Below are positions 44,348-54,033 of a DNA stretch of 64,000 nt, piece after piece (within the stretch, counting starts at the first letter, position 1; the number at the start of each line of letters is the position of its first letter). The position numbers were made by a program, and so were the translations under genes. The stretch is from Sphingobacteriales bacterium (GTDB taxonomy: Bacteria > Bacteroidota > Bacteroidia > Chitinophagales > UBA2359). The notes under the pieces were generated by a model, which did no database searches, was not told the origin of the DNA, and was given only the letters and a program-made list of their open reading frames with translations. Where the stretch lies: contig JADKCK010000001.1 of NCBI GenBank assembly GCA_016718845.1, forward strand, positions 124,001 to 188,000. The letters are read 5' to 3'.

Positions 44348-45901
44348 ATGAAAAAACTACCCATAGGCATACAAACCTTCTCGAAACTACGCGAAGATGA
44401 TTGTATTTATGTAGATAAAACGGAACTTATCTATAAAATATTAACAACTTCAAGAGCCTATTTCTTATCGCGCCCGCGCCGCTTTGGTAAATCTATGACT
44501 ATATCTACCCTAAAATCTATCTACGAAGGAGAAAAACAATACTTTAAAGGACTTTGGATAGAAGATAAATGGAATTGGGAGAAAAAACACCCTGTTATTC
44601 ATATTGCATTTAATGCACTTGGATACGTAGAATTAGGATTACCACAAGCAATTACTAATGAGCTAAAAGCCATTGCACATAAATACAATATTGAGTTAGT
44701 TAGCCAAAGTTATGATACTTTATTTAGGGAATTAATTGAGAAATTAGCTGCCTTAAAAGGTCGTGTAGTGATTTTGATTGATGAATATGATAAACCAATT
44801 ATTGATTTTTTAGAAAAAGAAAAACGCCCGATAGCCGAACAAAATCGTGCTATTTTGCGCAATTTTTATAGCAGTATAAAAAGTGCTGACCCCTACATCG
44901 AGTTTTTTTTGATGACTGGTGTATCAAAATTTAGCCAAACAGGTATCTTTTCTAACCTAAATCACCTCAACGATTTAACACTCGACCAAAGATTTGTAAA
45001 TTTAGTAGGATACACCCCAAACGAACTAAACCAATATTTTGCCGAATGGTTAGATTATGCTGCTCAGTCGTTCCCAGATTTAAGCAAAGAGCAATTCATG
45101 GCTCATATACGCTTGTGGTATAATGGGTATAGCTGGGATGGTATCAATACGGTGTATAACCCTTATTCTATCTTAAATTTTTTACAAAAACGCAGCTTCG
45201 AAAACTTTTGGTTTAAAACCGGCACGCCTACTTTTTTGTTAAAACTGATGCGCGAACAAAACGACTTTTTGTTTAACAACCTTACCGCCAGCGACACATT
45301 GATAGATAGCTATGATTTAGAAAATTTGGATTTGCGCACCATCTTGTTTCAAACAGGCTATTTAACAATTAAACATATAGACAGGATGAACGGCATTTAT
45401 ACCCTTGATTATCCCAACCGCGAAGTAGAACAAGCCCTGACCGATTATATTTTAGCCGAAATATTGCACACAAGTCATACAAGTACCGCCATTCCTGTTT
45501 TTAATATAAAAGCCGCTTTTTTGAAAAATGATGTCGAAAAAGTGGTAAAAATTATCAATGCCATATTAAAAGATGTACCTTCGCCTTTGCTTAGAGGCAA
45601 AAAAGAAGATTTTTACCATGCCTTAGTTCACCTACATTTTAGGTATCTGGGCTTGTTGATGGACAGCGAAGTGAATACATCGGACGGTAGAATGGACGCC
45701 GTAGTAAAAACGCCCAGCCATATCTACATCATCGAGTTTAAACTAAACCAAAGTGCCGAAAAAGCACTTCAACAAATTAAAGATAAAGATTACGCCGCCA
45801 AATACACCACCGAAAATAAACCCATTGCGCTAGTAGGTATCAACTTTAACTCGCGCAAAAAAGCCATTGGCGCATGGAAAATGGAGGATTATATACAATA
45901 A
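44348..45901 (+). CDS. AAA-ATPase / PD-(D/E)XK nuclease protein, copy 2, intact
   Basis: 517 residues. N-terminal AAA-ATPase_like domain with Walker A SRPRRFGKSM (41-50), Walker B VVILIDEYDKPI and sensor region FFLMTGVSKFSQTG, then a C-terminal PDDEXK_9 domain with Asp in DGRMDAVVK and EFK in IYIIEFKLNQS. The family is common in Bacteroidota, often in several copies, with proposed links to mobile or defence DNA; substrates are unproven. Starts 10 nt after copy 1. The N-terminal ~150 residues differ from copy 1 mainly at 95-130, while the remainder is nearly identical, indicating recent duplication or gene conversion. Confidence 0.9.
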   Translation: MKKLPIGIQTFSKLREDDCIYVDKTELIYKILTTSRAYFLSRPRRFGKSMTISTLKSIYEGEKQYFKGLWIEDKWNWEKKHPVIHIAFNALGYVELGLPQAITNELKAIAHKYNIELVSQSYDTLFRELIEKLAALKGRVVILIDEYDKPIIDFLEKEKRPIAEQNRAILRNFYSSIKSADPYIEFFLMTGVSKFSQTGIFSNLNHLNDLTLDQRFVNLVGYTPNELNQYFAEWLDYAAQSFPDLSKEQFMAHIRLWYNGYSWDGINTVYNPYSILNFLQKRSFENFWFKTGTPTFLLKLMREQNDFLFNNLTASDTLIDSYDLENLDLRTILFQTGYLTIKHIDRMNGIYTLDYPNREVEQALTDYILAEILHTSHTSTAIPVFNIKAAFLKNDVEKVVKIINAILKDVPSPLLRGKKEDFYHALVHLHFRYLGLLMDSEVNTSDGRMDAVVKTPSHIYIIEFKLNQSAEKALQQIKDKDYAAKYTTENKPIALVGINFNSRKKAIGAWKMEDYIQ

Positions 45902-45950
45902 ACTACAAACTTCATCTACAAAATAATTAAAGCATATTACTGTAAATATA

Positions 45951-47639
45951 ATGAAAAACAACGAAAATACCAACGCCCCAGCCCACGAATCGCTCAATTT
46001 TATTGAACTGATTATCGAAGAGGATATAAAAAATGGCAAGCACAACGGACACATTCATACCCGTTTCCCGCCCGAACCAAACGGCTACCTACACATTGGT
46101 CATGCCACATCAATATGCCTAAACTATGGTTTGGCAGCCAAATACAACGGCTTGTTTAACCTGCGTTTTGATGACACCAACCCCGAAGCCGAAGACATAG
46201 AATATGTAGACTCTATCCGCGATGATGCTCAATGGTTAGGCGCTAAATGGGACGACCGCGAATTTTATGCATCCGACTACTTCGACAAAATGTACGAATT
46301 AGCAAAAGTACTGATAACCGAAGGTAAAGCATACGTCGATTTTTCGACCGCCGAAGAAGTAGCCCACCTAAAAGGCACACCCACACAACCAGGCACACCT
46401 AGCAAATACCGCAGCACATCGCCCACCGAAAACTTAGCCCTTTTTGAACGCATGCGCAACGGCGAATTTGACCAAGGACAATGTGTTTTGAGAGCCAAAA
46501 TGGACCTTAGCTCGCCAAATATGCACCTCCGCGACCCTATTATGTACCGCATCAAAAAGGTACATCATCATCAAACAGGCGACAAATGGTGCATCTACCC
46601 CATGTACGATTATGCACACCCCATCAGCGACTCGATAGAGGGTATCACCCACTCTATCTGTACCCTCGAGTTCGAGGTGCACCGCCCTGCCTACGAATGG
46701 TACTTGCGCGAGTTAAACATGTTTCCATCGCGACAAATAGAATTTGCCCGCCGCAACCTTACCTACACCATCATGAGCAAGCGCTACCTAAAACGCCTTG
46801 TTACCGAAGGACACGTAAAAGGTTGGGACGACCCCCGTATGCCAACCGTTGTGGGCTTGCGTCGTAGAGGCTATACCGCCAATGCCATCCGCGAATTTGC
46901 CGACCGTATTGGCGTTGCCAAACGCGAAAACGTAACCGATGTGGGCGTTTTAGAGTTTTGCGTTCGCGAAGATTTAAACAAAATTGCTACTCGCGTAATG
47001 GGCGTTCTTGAACCTATAAAAGTGGTGATAACCAACTATCCCGAAGGCAAAACCGAAATGGTAAGCGTAGAAAACAACCCCGAAGACGAAACATCGGGCA
47101 GCCGCGAAGTGCCTTTTAGCCGCGAAATTTACATAGAACGCGACGATTTTATGGAAAATCCACCTAAAAAATACTTCCGATTGTATCCGGGTGGCACTGT
47201 GCGCCTAAAAAGTGCCTACATTATAACCTGCGATGAAGTAATAAAAGACGCTGCCGACAACATAGTCGAGCTACGCTGCTCGTACATAGAAAACAGCCGA
47301 AGCGGTGCCGATACCAGTGGTTTAAAAGTAAAAGGAACCATACATTGGGTGTCGGTGGCACACGCTATTACCGCCGAAGTGCGCCTTTACGACCGCCTAT
47401 TTACCGTAGAATACCCTAGCAACGAAGACGGCGATTTTGTACAATACCTAAACCCCAACTCGCTGCATACCCTAACCGCCTATCTCGAGCCATCGCTGCA
47501 AAATGCCCAACTTGCCGACCGTTTTCAGTTTATCCGAAAAGGTTATTTTTGCTTAGATAAAGATACTACCCCCAACCATTTGGTGTTTAACCAAACCGTT
47601 GGGCTAAAAGATAGCTGGGCAAAAGAAGTAAAAAAATAA
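45951..47639 (+). CDS. glnS: Glutaminyl-tRNA synthetase
   Basis: 562 residues, class I synthetase. HIGH motif in NGYLHIGHATS (48-51) and the KMSKS counterpart MSKR at 275-278 (TIMSKRYLKRL). FDDTNPEAED and the C-terminal anticodon-binding beta-barrels (from ~345) are in place, with EVPFSREIYIERDDFM and KKYFRLYPGG typical of GlnRS rather than GluRS. Charges tRNA-Gln in the cytoplasm. Length is normal. Confidence 0.97.
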   Translation: MKNNENTNAPAHESLNFIELIIEEDIKNGKHNGHIHTRFPPEPNGYLHIGHATSICLNYGLAAKYNGLFNLRFDDTNPEAEDIEYVDSIRDDAQWLGAKWDDREFYASDYFDKMYELAKVLITEGKAYVDFSTAEEVAHLKGTPTQPGTPSKYRSTSPTENLALFERMRNGEFDQGQCVLRAKMDLSSPNMHLRDPIMYRIKKVHHHQTGDKWCIYPMYDYAHPISDSIEGITHSICTLEFEVHRPAYEWYLRELNMFPSRQIEFARRNLTYTIMSKRYLKRLVTEGHVKGWDDPRMPTVVGLRRRGYTANAIREFADRIGVAKRENVTDVGVLEFCVREDLNKIATRVMGVLEPIKVVITNYPEGKTEMVSVENNPEDETSGSREVPFSREIYIERDDFMENPPKKYFRLYPGGTVRLKSAYIITCDEVIKDAADNIVELRCSYIENSRSGADTSGLKVKGTIHWVSVAHAITAEVRLYDRLFTVEYPSNEDGDFVQYLNPNSLHTLTAYLEPSLQNAQLADRFQFIRKGYFCLDKDTTPNHLVFNQTVGLKDSWAKEVKK

Positions 47640-47707
47640 CACACAACAACCAATAAACACAATAATTGATGTATTTTTTTAAAACCCAAATACAGCAATT
47701 ATTGTTG

Positions 47708-47757
47708 ATGTAGGCGCGTAAATGAATAATGTTTAAATGATTTACGCCTACTTTTTT
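47708..47757 (+). terminator. Intrinsic terminator of glnS
   Basis: GTAGGCGCGTAAAT pairs with ATTTACGCCTAC with a 2-nt bulge, followed by six T. Confidence 0.8.
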
Positions 47758-47798
47758 GCGCGATTTTTATTAGCCCCGTTTCGACTATGCTCAACGAC

Positions 47799-47983
47799 CA
47801 TCGCCACATCTAACATCACCACTTCACTATATCGCCACATCGAAACATCACCACATCGTAACATCGCCACATCGTAACATCACCACATCGTAACATCGCC
47901 ACATCGTAACATCACCACATCGTAACATCGCCACATCGTAACATCACCACATCGTAACATCACCACATCGTAACATCGCCACT
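47799..47983. repeat. 16-bp tandem repeat array, ACATCGCCACATCGTA unit
   Basis: About 11 units alternating ATCGCC and ATCACC variants, without spacers. In reverse complement the unit is closely related to the 16-bp unit at 29198. It fills the space between the glnS terminator and the DUF4340 gene and ends ~20 nt before that gene's ATG. Confidence 0.9.
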
Positions 47984-48002
47984 TCATTTTTAACCTCATT
48001 TT

Positions 48003-49070
48003 ATGAACAACACAAAACTATATGCCGCCATATTAGCGGTATTACTGCTTGGCTCGGTATGGGTGTGGTATAGCAACCACACACCTAAAAGTACATTAAT
48101 AGGCAACAGCTCCGACTTTGCTTTTGCCGACACCACCGCCATCACCAAAATTATTTTGCGCGATGCCAAGGATTTTAAAATAGAGCTAACCCGCCAAAAC
48201 ACCACCGATTGGCAATTAAACAAACGCTATGCCGCCAAGCCATTTATGGTGCAACAATTGTTAAAAACCATTGCCAAGGTAAGCGTACAATCGCCGGTGG
48301 CTAATGCTGCCAAGCCAAATGTATTGCGGATGTGCCAAAAACCCGATAAAACCGTAGAAATTTACACCAACAACGCACAACCTGCTAAAAAATACTACAT
48401 TTGCGGATTAACCACCAACAAAAACGGCACTTATGCCCTACTTGATGGCTCGGACAAACCCTATGCCATACAAATTTTGGGATTAGAAGGACACTTACTA
48501 ACCCGCTACTCAACCTACGAACCCGACTGGCGCGACCCGTCCGTTTTTCGGTATAACCCCGCCGATATTGCCACCATTGAGCTAAATTACGACAACTTTT
48601 TCCCGTCCTACTCGTTTAAACTCACCAACCTATCGCCCGACTCTGTAACCGTTGAGCCATTAGATAAAGCCGAGGCACCCAAAAACACCAAGGCATTTAA
48701 CAAATCCTTTGGGCTTAATTACCGCAATTTGTTTCAACAAAAAAACGCCGAAGCCTACGCCAACGAACATTCTAAACTAGACTCTATTAAGCAAAGTAAG
48801 CCCTTTTGCACCATTACAGTAACTAACCGCAGCGGAAAAATCCAAGTTGTGCCCGTACACTATATGCCAATTAACCGCCGTAGCAAACTGCAATTTGACG
48901 AAAAAGGCAAACCCATAGCCTTTGACCGCGACCGCTTTTTTGCCTTTATACACAACCAAGGCGATATGGTAATACTACAACAGTTTAATTTTGGCGATGT
49001 TTTTCAGCGGTACGAAGATTTTTTTGGCACGAGCAAAGCAACACCCAAACAAGAAACTAAACAACAATAA
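48003..49070 (+). CDS. DUF4340-domain protein
   Basis: 355 residues. One N-terminal membrane anchor (LYAAILAVLLLGSVWVWY), then the DUF4340 pattern: ITKIILRDAKDFKIELTRQN, DWQLNKRYAAKPFMVQQLL and EPDWRDPSVFRYNPADIATIEL. DUF4340 proteins often accompany gliding-type ABC transporter genes (GldF/GldG), though none is adjacent here. Probably sits in the inner membrane with its domain in the periplasm. The promoter must be in or before the repeat array. Confidence 0.85.
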   Translation: MNNTKLYAAILAVLLLGSVWVWYSNHTPKSTLIGNSSDFAFADTTAITKIILRDAKDFKIELTRQNTTDWQLNKRYAAKPFMVQQLLKTIAKVSVQSPVANAAKPNVLRMCQKPDKTVEIYTNNAQPAKKYYICGLTTNKNGTYALLDGSDKPYAIQILGLEGHLLTRYSTYEPDWRDPSVFRYNPADIATIELNYDNFFPSYSFKLTNLSPDSVTVEPLDKAEAPKNTKAFNKSFGLNYRNLFQQKNAEAYANEHSKLDSIKQSKPFCTITVTNRSGKIQVVPVHYMPINRRSKLQFDEKGKPIAFDRDRFFAFIHNQGDMVILQQFNFGDVFQRYEDFFGTSKATPKQETKQQ

Positions 49071-49079
49071 CCCACAAAA

Positions 49080-49115
49080 AAAAGCGATAAACCCTGTAAA
49101 GAGTTTATCGCTTTT
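49080..49115. terminator. Bidirectional terminator between convergent genes
   Basis: AAAAGCGATAAAC (49080-49092) and GTTTATCGCTTTT (49103-49115), a perfect 13-bp stem. Confidence 0.88.
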
Positions 49116-49139
49116 GATGTGCAAAAATACACAAACGTA

Positions 49140-49756
49140 TTATAGTTTTAGTGCTGCACCAACAGTAAGCCACGACATGCCATAGCCTGCCTCGCCAAAT
49201 ACACCAAAACCTTTAGAAAAGTGGTATCTGCCACCACCAAAAAAGCCAAATGCAGGATAAATGTTGCTTACGTCTAAAACAGAGCTACTGCCAGTGAAAC
49301 GATAACTTAAACCGCCAAATCGCCTATATACACATCGTATTTTTCGGTGTTTAGGGCATCAAAGTGGTAAGTGCCACGCGCAGCAACCATAATATTGCGC
49401 CAAGCCCATTTGTAGCCGCTGCCATAATTGTAGGTAGATTGCCAATAACCTACCATACCCCCAAGCCCCAATGTACCAGGTCCTAAACCTTCTTTAAAAC
49501 CTACATCAACCGAGGCACTCAATGCAGGAAAAAACTAGCATTGGCATAATTGAACCGACAAGCCAATACCCAAGTTTAATACCTTAGAGCCTTTGTGAAA
49601 CCCTAAATCGCTGTTTTCGGGTGTTGTTTTTTTAGTGCTACTTTGCGGAGCAGGGCTGCTTGGTGTAGCCTTGGGTTTGCTTTGCGACCAAGCAAGTGTT
49701 GTACTTAATACACACACAAAAGCCACTAACATTACTGATTTGAAAAAATGAGTCAT
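49140..49756 (-). pseudogene. Broken outer-membrane beta-barrel protein gene
   Basis: A leftward gene with a signal peptide (MTHFFKSVMLVAFVCVLSTTLAWSQ split here as start and cleavage at WSQ), a Pro/Ser/Lys-rich linker, then barrel strands. The first frame runs 49756-49535 (KVLNLGIGL), the second 49522-49307 (FPALSASVDVGFKEGLG, YHFDALNTEKYDVYIG), the third to the stop at 49140 (LSYRFTG, FGFFGGGRYHFSKGFGVF, GEAGYGMSWLTVGAALKL). At least three single-base indels are needed to join them: near 49547, at a T6 tract near 49530 and near 49318. The pieces are collinear, so it was one ~200-residue porin-like protein. Confidence 0.75.
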
Positions 49757-49900
49757 GGAAATAAAAATTTTGCGTTAATGAAATATTACTATCTGCCACA
49801 AAGGTACTACCTTTTTGATAAATTACAACAAAAAGCTCTATCTTACAATAAATATTTTTTTTTGACAAATAATCGCCTAAAAAGCACACCAATTTAGCCC

Positions 49901-50461
49901 TTATTTTATTTGCCCCGAGCGTCGTTTTAGTTCGTACTCTAACCATTTCAACGATAAATTGTTGCCAATTACCGTCCCGTTTTCGTCTATCAAATACGAA
50001 GTAGGTATTACCTTAAAACCATATTGGCTAAGGTAAGGCGATTTAAAACCGAGCGTATCATTAACCATAGTTTGGGTGTAGGGCAAGCTGTCGTTTTGAG
50101 CGGCTTGTAACCAGGCAGCAGGTTTGGTATCCAACGATACACTAAAAATTGCCAACCCTTTTGCGTTGCCAAATTGCGTGTCTTTGTAGGTGTTGTATAG
50201 GCGCACCAACTCGGGGTGCGACTCGCGACAGGGCGCACACCACGATGCCCAAAAATCTATCAACACATATTTACCCGCCGACACATCGGACAAGCGCAGC
50301 GTGTCGCCTTTGCTGTTAGGCAATACAATATCGGGCGCTTTGGCTCCGTTTATAATTTTGTTTTGTTGCTGGCATCCACCCCCAAAAAATAGGGATAAAA
50401 ACAACAATAAAAATACCCCAAAAGAGTAACTAATTGGCAAAAAAGGCGTATCTTTGAACAC
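49901..50461 (-). CDS. TlpA-like thioredoxin lipoprotein
   Basis: About 186 residues. The lipoprotein signal SFGVFLLLFLSLFFGGGC precedes a redoxin domain: GAKAPDIVLPNSKGDTLRL, then LIDFWASWCAPCRESHPELV with the CxxC site, and VIPTSYLIDENGTVIG with the cis-proline (IPTSY). TlpA/ResA proteins reduce periplasmic thiols, often in cytochrome c maturation. The start is uncertain: GTG 50461 or TTG 50440 open the signal; an ATG at 50596 would overlap the gyrB start and add an unlikely extra membrane helix. It is divergent from gyrB. Confidence 0.82.
   Translation of the reverse strand: MFKDTPFLPISYSFGVFLLLFLSLFFGGGCQQQNKIINGAKAPDIVLPNSKGDTLRLSDVSAGKYVLIDFWASWCAPCRESHPELVRLYNTYKDTQFGNAKGLAIFSVSLDTKPAAWLQAAQNDSLPYTQTMVNDTLGFKSPYLSQYGFKVIPTSYLIDENGTVIGNNLSLKWLEYELKRRSGQIK
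50449..50456 (+). promoter_or_regulatory. -7 promoter element of gyrB
   Basis: TAtcTTTG with TTGG at 50433-50436 as possible -33; leader about 130 nt. It lies within or beside the start of the divergent TlpA-like gene. Confidence 0.55.
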
Positions 50462-50594
50462 TTTTTTAAGTTTAAATGAAAAAATTGTTAATTTTGATTT
50501 TTTTGGCAATAAATAACCATTAATTACCCTCACCACATTGCTTACAAAGGCTAAAAGCCAATAGTTAAACAATAAAAAAACAATAAAGTTAATC

Positions 50595-52520
50595 ATGGAC
50601 TCAAATTATGGTGCCGATAGTATTCAGGTGTTAGAAGGCTTAGAAGCCGTTCGGAAACGCCCTGCCATGTATATTGGCGATATTGGTTTTAAAGGTTTAC
50701 ATCACTTAGTATACGAGGTAGTTGATAACTCCATTGACGAAGCCCTCGGAGGTCATTGCAAAAACATCGAGGTATCGATACTCGAAGGTAACTCCATACG
50801 TGTTCGCGACGACGGACGCGGCATACCCGTAGCCATTCATACCAAAGAAGGCAGGTCGGCTTTAGAGGTAGTTATGACGGTGCTGCACGCCGGCGGTAAG
50901 TTTGATAAAGATAGCTACAAAGTATCGGGCGGTTTGCACGGCGTTGGGGTATCTTGCGTAAATGCACTATCAGCCCATTTACAAGTAGATGTTGAACGCG
51001 ATGGACACAGCTATCGCCAAGAGTATAAATGCGGAGCGCCCCAATATCCCGTAAAAGAAACCGGCACAAGCACCCGACGCGGTACTACGGTTACTTTTAA
51101 ACCCGATGGCGATATCTTTACACAATTGGTATACAACTACGATACCATTGCCGCCCGCCTACGCGAATTGGCGTTTTTGAACCGCGGCATACGCATAACC
51201 CTAACCGACGAACGCGAATTAGACGACAACGGCAAGGTAATTACCGAAACCTTTTTGTCGGAAGGTGGTTTGGTAGAGTTTGTACAATACCTTGATGCAC
51301 AACGCCAAGCACTAACACAACCGCGTTTTATCGAAAAAACCCGCGATATGGTGTCGGTCGAAGTTGCCTTTCAATATAACAGCACCTACAACGAAAATGT
51401 TCACTCTTATGTTAATAACATTAACACCATCGAGGGTGGCACACACGTAGCTGGTTTTCGTAGGGCATTAACAAGGGTGTTTAAAGCTTATGGAGATAAA
51501 AATAATTTTTTCTCCAAAATGAAAGTCGAAGTAACCGGCGACGACTTCCGCGAAGGTTTAACCGCCCTTATATCAATTAAAGTACCCGAACCACAGTTCG
51601 AGGGGCAAACAAAAACCAAACTAGGCAACTCGGAGGTATTGGGTATTGTAGATACCATTGTGGGCGAAGCACTCAACAATTTTTTGGAAGAAAACCCCAA
51701 AGAAGCCAAAATTATTATCGACAAAGTGTGTTTGGCAGCTAGCGCCCGACATGCCGCCCGCAAAGCCCGCGAAATGGTACAACGCAAATCGGTGTTGGGT
51801 GGCAGCGGATTGCCCGGTAAATTAGCCGATTGCTCAAGCAAAGATGCCGAACTGTCGGAACTGTTTTTGGTAGAAGGTGACTCGGCAGGTGGTACTGCCA
51901 AACAAGGACGTAACCGCGAGTTTCAGGCAATTTTGCCACTGCGGGGTAAAATCCTGAACGTGGAAAAAGCAATGGACCACAAAATTTTTGACAACGAAGA
52001 GATAAAAAATATGTTTATGGCTTTGGGCGTTTTTCATAACGAAGCCAAAGAGCTAAACATGATAAAATTGCGCTACAAAAAAGTGGTTATTATGTGCGAC
52101 GCCGATATTGATGGTAGCCACATTGTAACGCTTATCCTTACGTTCTTTTTCCGACAGATGCGCGAACTGATAGAAAACGGCTATGTGTATGTGGCATCGC
52201 CGCCGCTGTATTTGGTTAAAAAAGGCAAACAGTTTCAGTATTGTTGGACAGAGGAAGACCGCGAAACAGCCGTTAAACGCTTGGCTGGCGAGGGCGACCC
52301 ATCGAAGGTAGACATACAACGATACAAAGGTTTGGGCGAAATGAACGCCGAACAACTTTGGGAAACAACCATGGACCCCGAAACCCGCACGCTGCGCCAA
52401 GTAACTATTGATAGTGGTGCCGAAGCCGACCGCATTTTCTCGATGCTAATGGGCGACGAAGTGCCGCCACGCCGCGAATTTATTGAAAGCCACGCCAAAT
52501 ATGCCAAAATTGATGCGTAG
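50595..52520 (+). CDS. gyrB: DNA gyrase subunit B
   Basis: 641 residues, ATPase subunit of gyrase. N-terminal GHKL ATPase: GLEAVRKRPAMYIGD, VVDNSIDEALGGHC, VRDDGRGIPV and GGLHGVGVSCVNALS. TOPRIM motifs: ELFLVEGDSAGG and VIMCDADIDGSHI. The C-terminal QRYKGLGEMNAEQLWETTMDP and the final GDEVPPRREFIE are characteristic of GyrB. Length is normal for the short-type GyrB of Bacteroidota. Monocistronic. Confidence 0.98.
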   Translation: MDSNYGADSIQVLEGLEAVRKRPAMYIGDIGFKGLHHLVYEVVDNSIDEALGGHCKNIEVSILEGNSIRVRDDGRGIPVAIHTKEGRSALEVVMTVLHAGGKFDKDSYKVSGGLHGVGVSCVNALSAHLQVDVERDGHSYRQEYKCGAPQYPVKETGTSTRRGTTVTFKPDGDIFTQLVYNYDTIAARLRELAFLNRGIRITLTDERELDDNGKVITETFLSEGGLVEFVQYLDAQRQALTQPRFIEKTRDMVSVEVAFQYNSTYNENVHSYVNNINTIEGGTHVAGFRRALTRVFKAYGDKNNFFSKMKVEVTGDDFREGLTALISIKVPEPQFEGQTKTKLGNSEVLGIVDTIVGEALNNFLEENPKEAKIIIDKVCLAASARHAARKAREMVQRKSVLGGSGLPGKLADCSSKDAELSELFLVEGDSAGGTAKQGRNREFQAILPLRGKILNVEKAMDHKIFDNEEIKNMFMALGVFHNEAKELNMIKLRYKKVVIMCDADIDGSHIVTLILTFFFRQMRELIENGYVYVASPPLYLVKKGKQFQYCWTEEDRETAVKRLAGEGDPSKVDIQRYKGLGEMNAEQLWETTMDPETRTLRQVTIDSGAEADRIFSMLMGDEVPPRREFIESHAKYAKIDA

Positions 52521-52790
52521 TTGATTGTAAAGTTTGTGCAGTTATCAAAATTGAACTTTGGTAACAAAATAGAGTTGGGACTGCACTAACAGTGCTATTG
52601 GGGTGCCACCAACTTGTCGAATTAGGGAGTGCTAATCATCACCCCAAAAAAAGACCAATAAATTTACCACGTCAAGTGGGGCAACGCCCATGTTTTTTGT
52701 TAGATAATCAACAAGCAAAAACGATGATAAACCCTTGTTTGTGCTTGTTGGGGTGCTATGTTATTGATTTAGGTTTATTTGTATGATATA

Positions 52791-52827
52791 AAAAATCTCC
52801 CGCAACTATTGGTTGTGGGAGATTTTT
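52791..52827. terminator. Bidirectional terminator between gyrB and the acyl-CoA dehydrogenase gene
   Basis: AAAAATCTCCCGCAAC and GTTGTGGGAGATTTTT form a 16-bp stem (one G-T type mismatch) over a 5-nt loop. The 270 nt between gyrB and this hairpin hold no credible gene, only a partial inverted repeat of CAAGCAAAAACG-like sequence near 52710. Confidence 0.88.
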
Positions 52828-52842
52828 GTTGTAACAAACGGT

Positions 52843-54033
52843 TTAGTGTGCCGCCCTATGAGGCACTAATTGGTGTTTGTGGCGTACCTCGTCGACAATT
52901 AGTTTGCTGATAATTTCGTGCATTACTTCGGTTGTGCCAGCCCCAACGGTCATTAGTCGGGCATCGCGCCAGGCGCGTGCTATGCCATAATCTTCCATAT
53001 AGCCCCAGCCGCCGTGTATTTGCAGGCACTCGTTTATTACGTCTTGGCATTGCTCGGACACAAAAGCCTTTGCCATGCTAATAATTTTGATAGCCCCCGA
53101 GCCTTGGTCTAAATATTCGTAAACAGCCCTGTATGCCATCGATTTGCATGCCTCCGTCTTAATTGCCATTTGTGCCAATTTGTGGCGGATAACCTGAAAC
53201 TTACCAATAGCTCTGCCAAAGGCGTGTCGGTCTTTGGCATATTGCATACCTTTAAACAAAGCCCACTCTGCCGAAGCCCAACCCATTACGGCTGCAATTA
53301 GTCGTTCTTCTTGTATGTTGTTCATTATATAATAAAAGCCATTGCCTATATTGCCCAACAATGCCGATTTGGGCAGTTTGCAATCTTCAAAAAACAGTTG
53401 TGCGGTGTCGGAGGTGTGCATGCCCAATTTATTTTTTATGGGTATGGCTTTAAATCCGGGCAGGTTGGTATCAACAATAAACACCGACATGTCGTAGGGA
53501 CCATCGCCTGTGCGAACTACGGCTACTACAAAATCTGCCATAGTACCATTGGTGATAAACATTTTTGAGCCATTTAGTAGGTAATGGTCGCCCATGTCTT
53601 TTGCCATTGATTTAATACCGCCTACGTCAGAGCCAGCGCCCGGCTCGGTGATAGCCAAAGCAGCTACTTTATCGCCGCACAAAGCTGGGGCAAGATAGCG
53701 TAGTTTTTGCTCTTCGGTTCCAACGGCGTTAATAAGGGGCAAGGGCAAATAGGTGTGTGCATACAACGACATTGCCAAGCCGCCAATGTTGGCATAAGCT
53801 AGCTCTTCGGCAATAACTACGGCTGCCCACAAATCTAAGCCGCTACCACCGTATTGCTCGGGGAAAGTAACACCCAAATAACCATTTTGCCCCATTTTAC
53901 GAAACATTTCGCGGTCGCAATGTTTTTCGGATTCCCATTGTTCTACATTTGGCATTACTTCGTGCTGTAAAAACTCGCGAAACGATTGGCGAAGTAAATC
54001 GTGGTCGTCGTTAAAAGGATTGAAAGGATTCAT
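52843..54033 (-). CDS. Acyl-CoA dehydrogenase
   Basis: 396 residues, FAD-dependent first step of fatty-acid or branched-chain acyl-CoA oxidation. Family signatures: VTFPEQYGGSGLDLW, ALAITEPGAGSDVGGI (FAD/substrate signature 1), LLNGSKMFITNGTMADF and QIHGGWGYMEDYGIARAWRDAR (signature 2). At the medium-chain catalytic Glu position (usually YEGT) this protein has GAGTTEVM; a Glu in ASAEWALFKGM on helix G may replace it, as in the long-chain and isovaleryl types. Transcribed alone. Confidence 0.93.
   Translation of the reverse strand: MNPFNPFNDDHDLLRQSFREFLQHEVMPNVEQWESEKHCDREMFRKMGQNGYLGVTFPEQYGGSGLDLWAAVVIAEELAYANIGGLAMSLYAHTYLPLPLINAVGTEEQKLRYLAPALCGDKVAALAITEPGAGSDVGGIKSMAKDMGDHYLLNGSKMFITNGTMADFVVAVVRTGDGPYDMSVFIVDTNLPGFKAIPIKNKLGMHTSDTAQLFFEDCKLPKSALLGNIGNGFYYIMNNIQEERLIAAVMGWASAEWALFKGMQYAKDRHAFGRAIGKFQVIRHKLAQMAIKTEACKSMAYRAVYEYLDQGSGAIKIISMAKAFVSEQCQDVINECLQIHGGWGYMEDYGIARAWRDARLMTVGAGTTEVMHEIISKLIVDEVRHKHQLVPHRAAH

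Noticed and set aside
50462..50596. N-terminal extension of the TlpA-like protein to ATG 50596
   Set aside because: Would start on the gyrB start codon, run through the gyrB promoter and place an extra membrane helix before a good lipoprotein signal.
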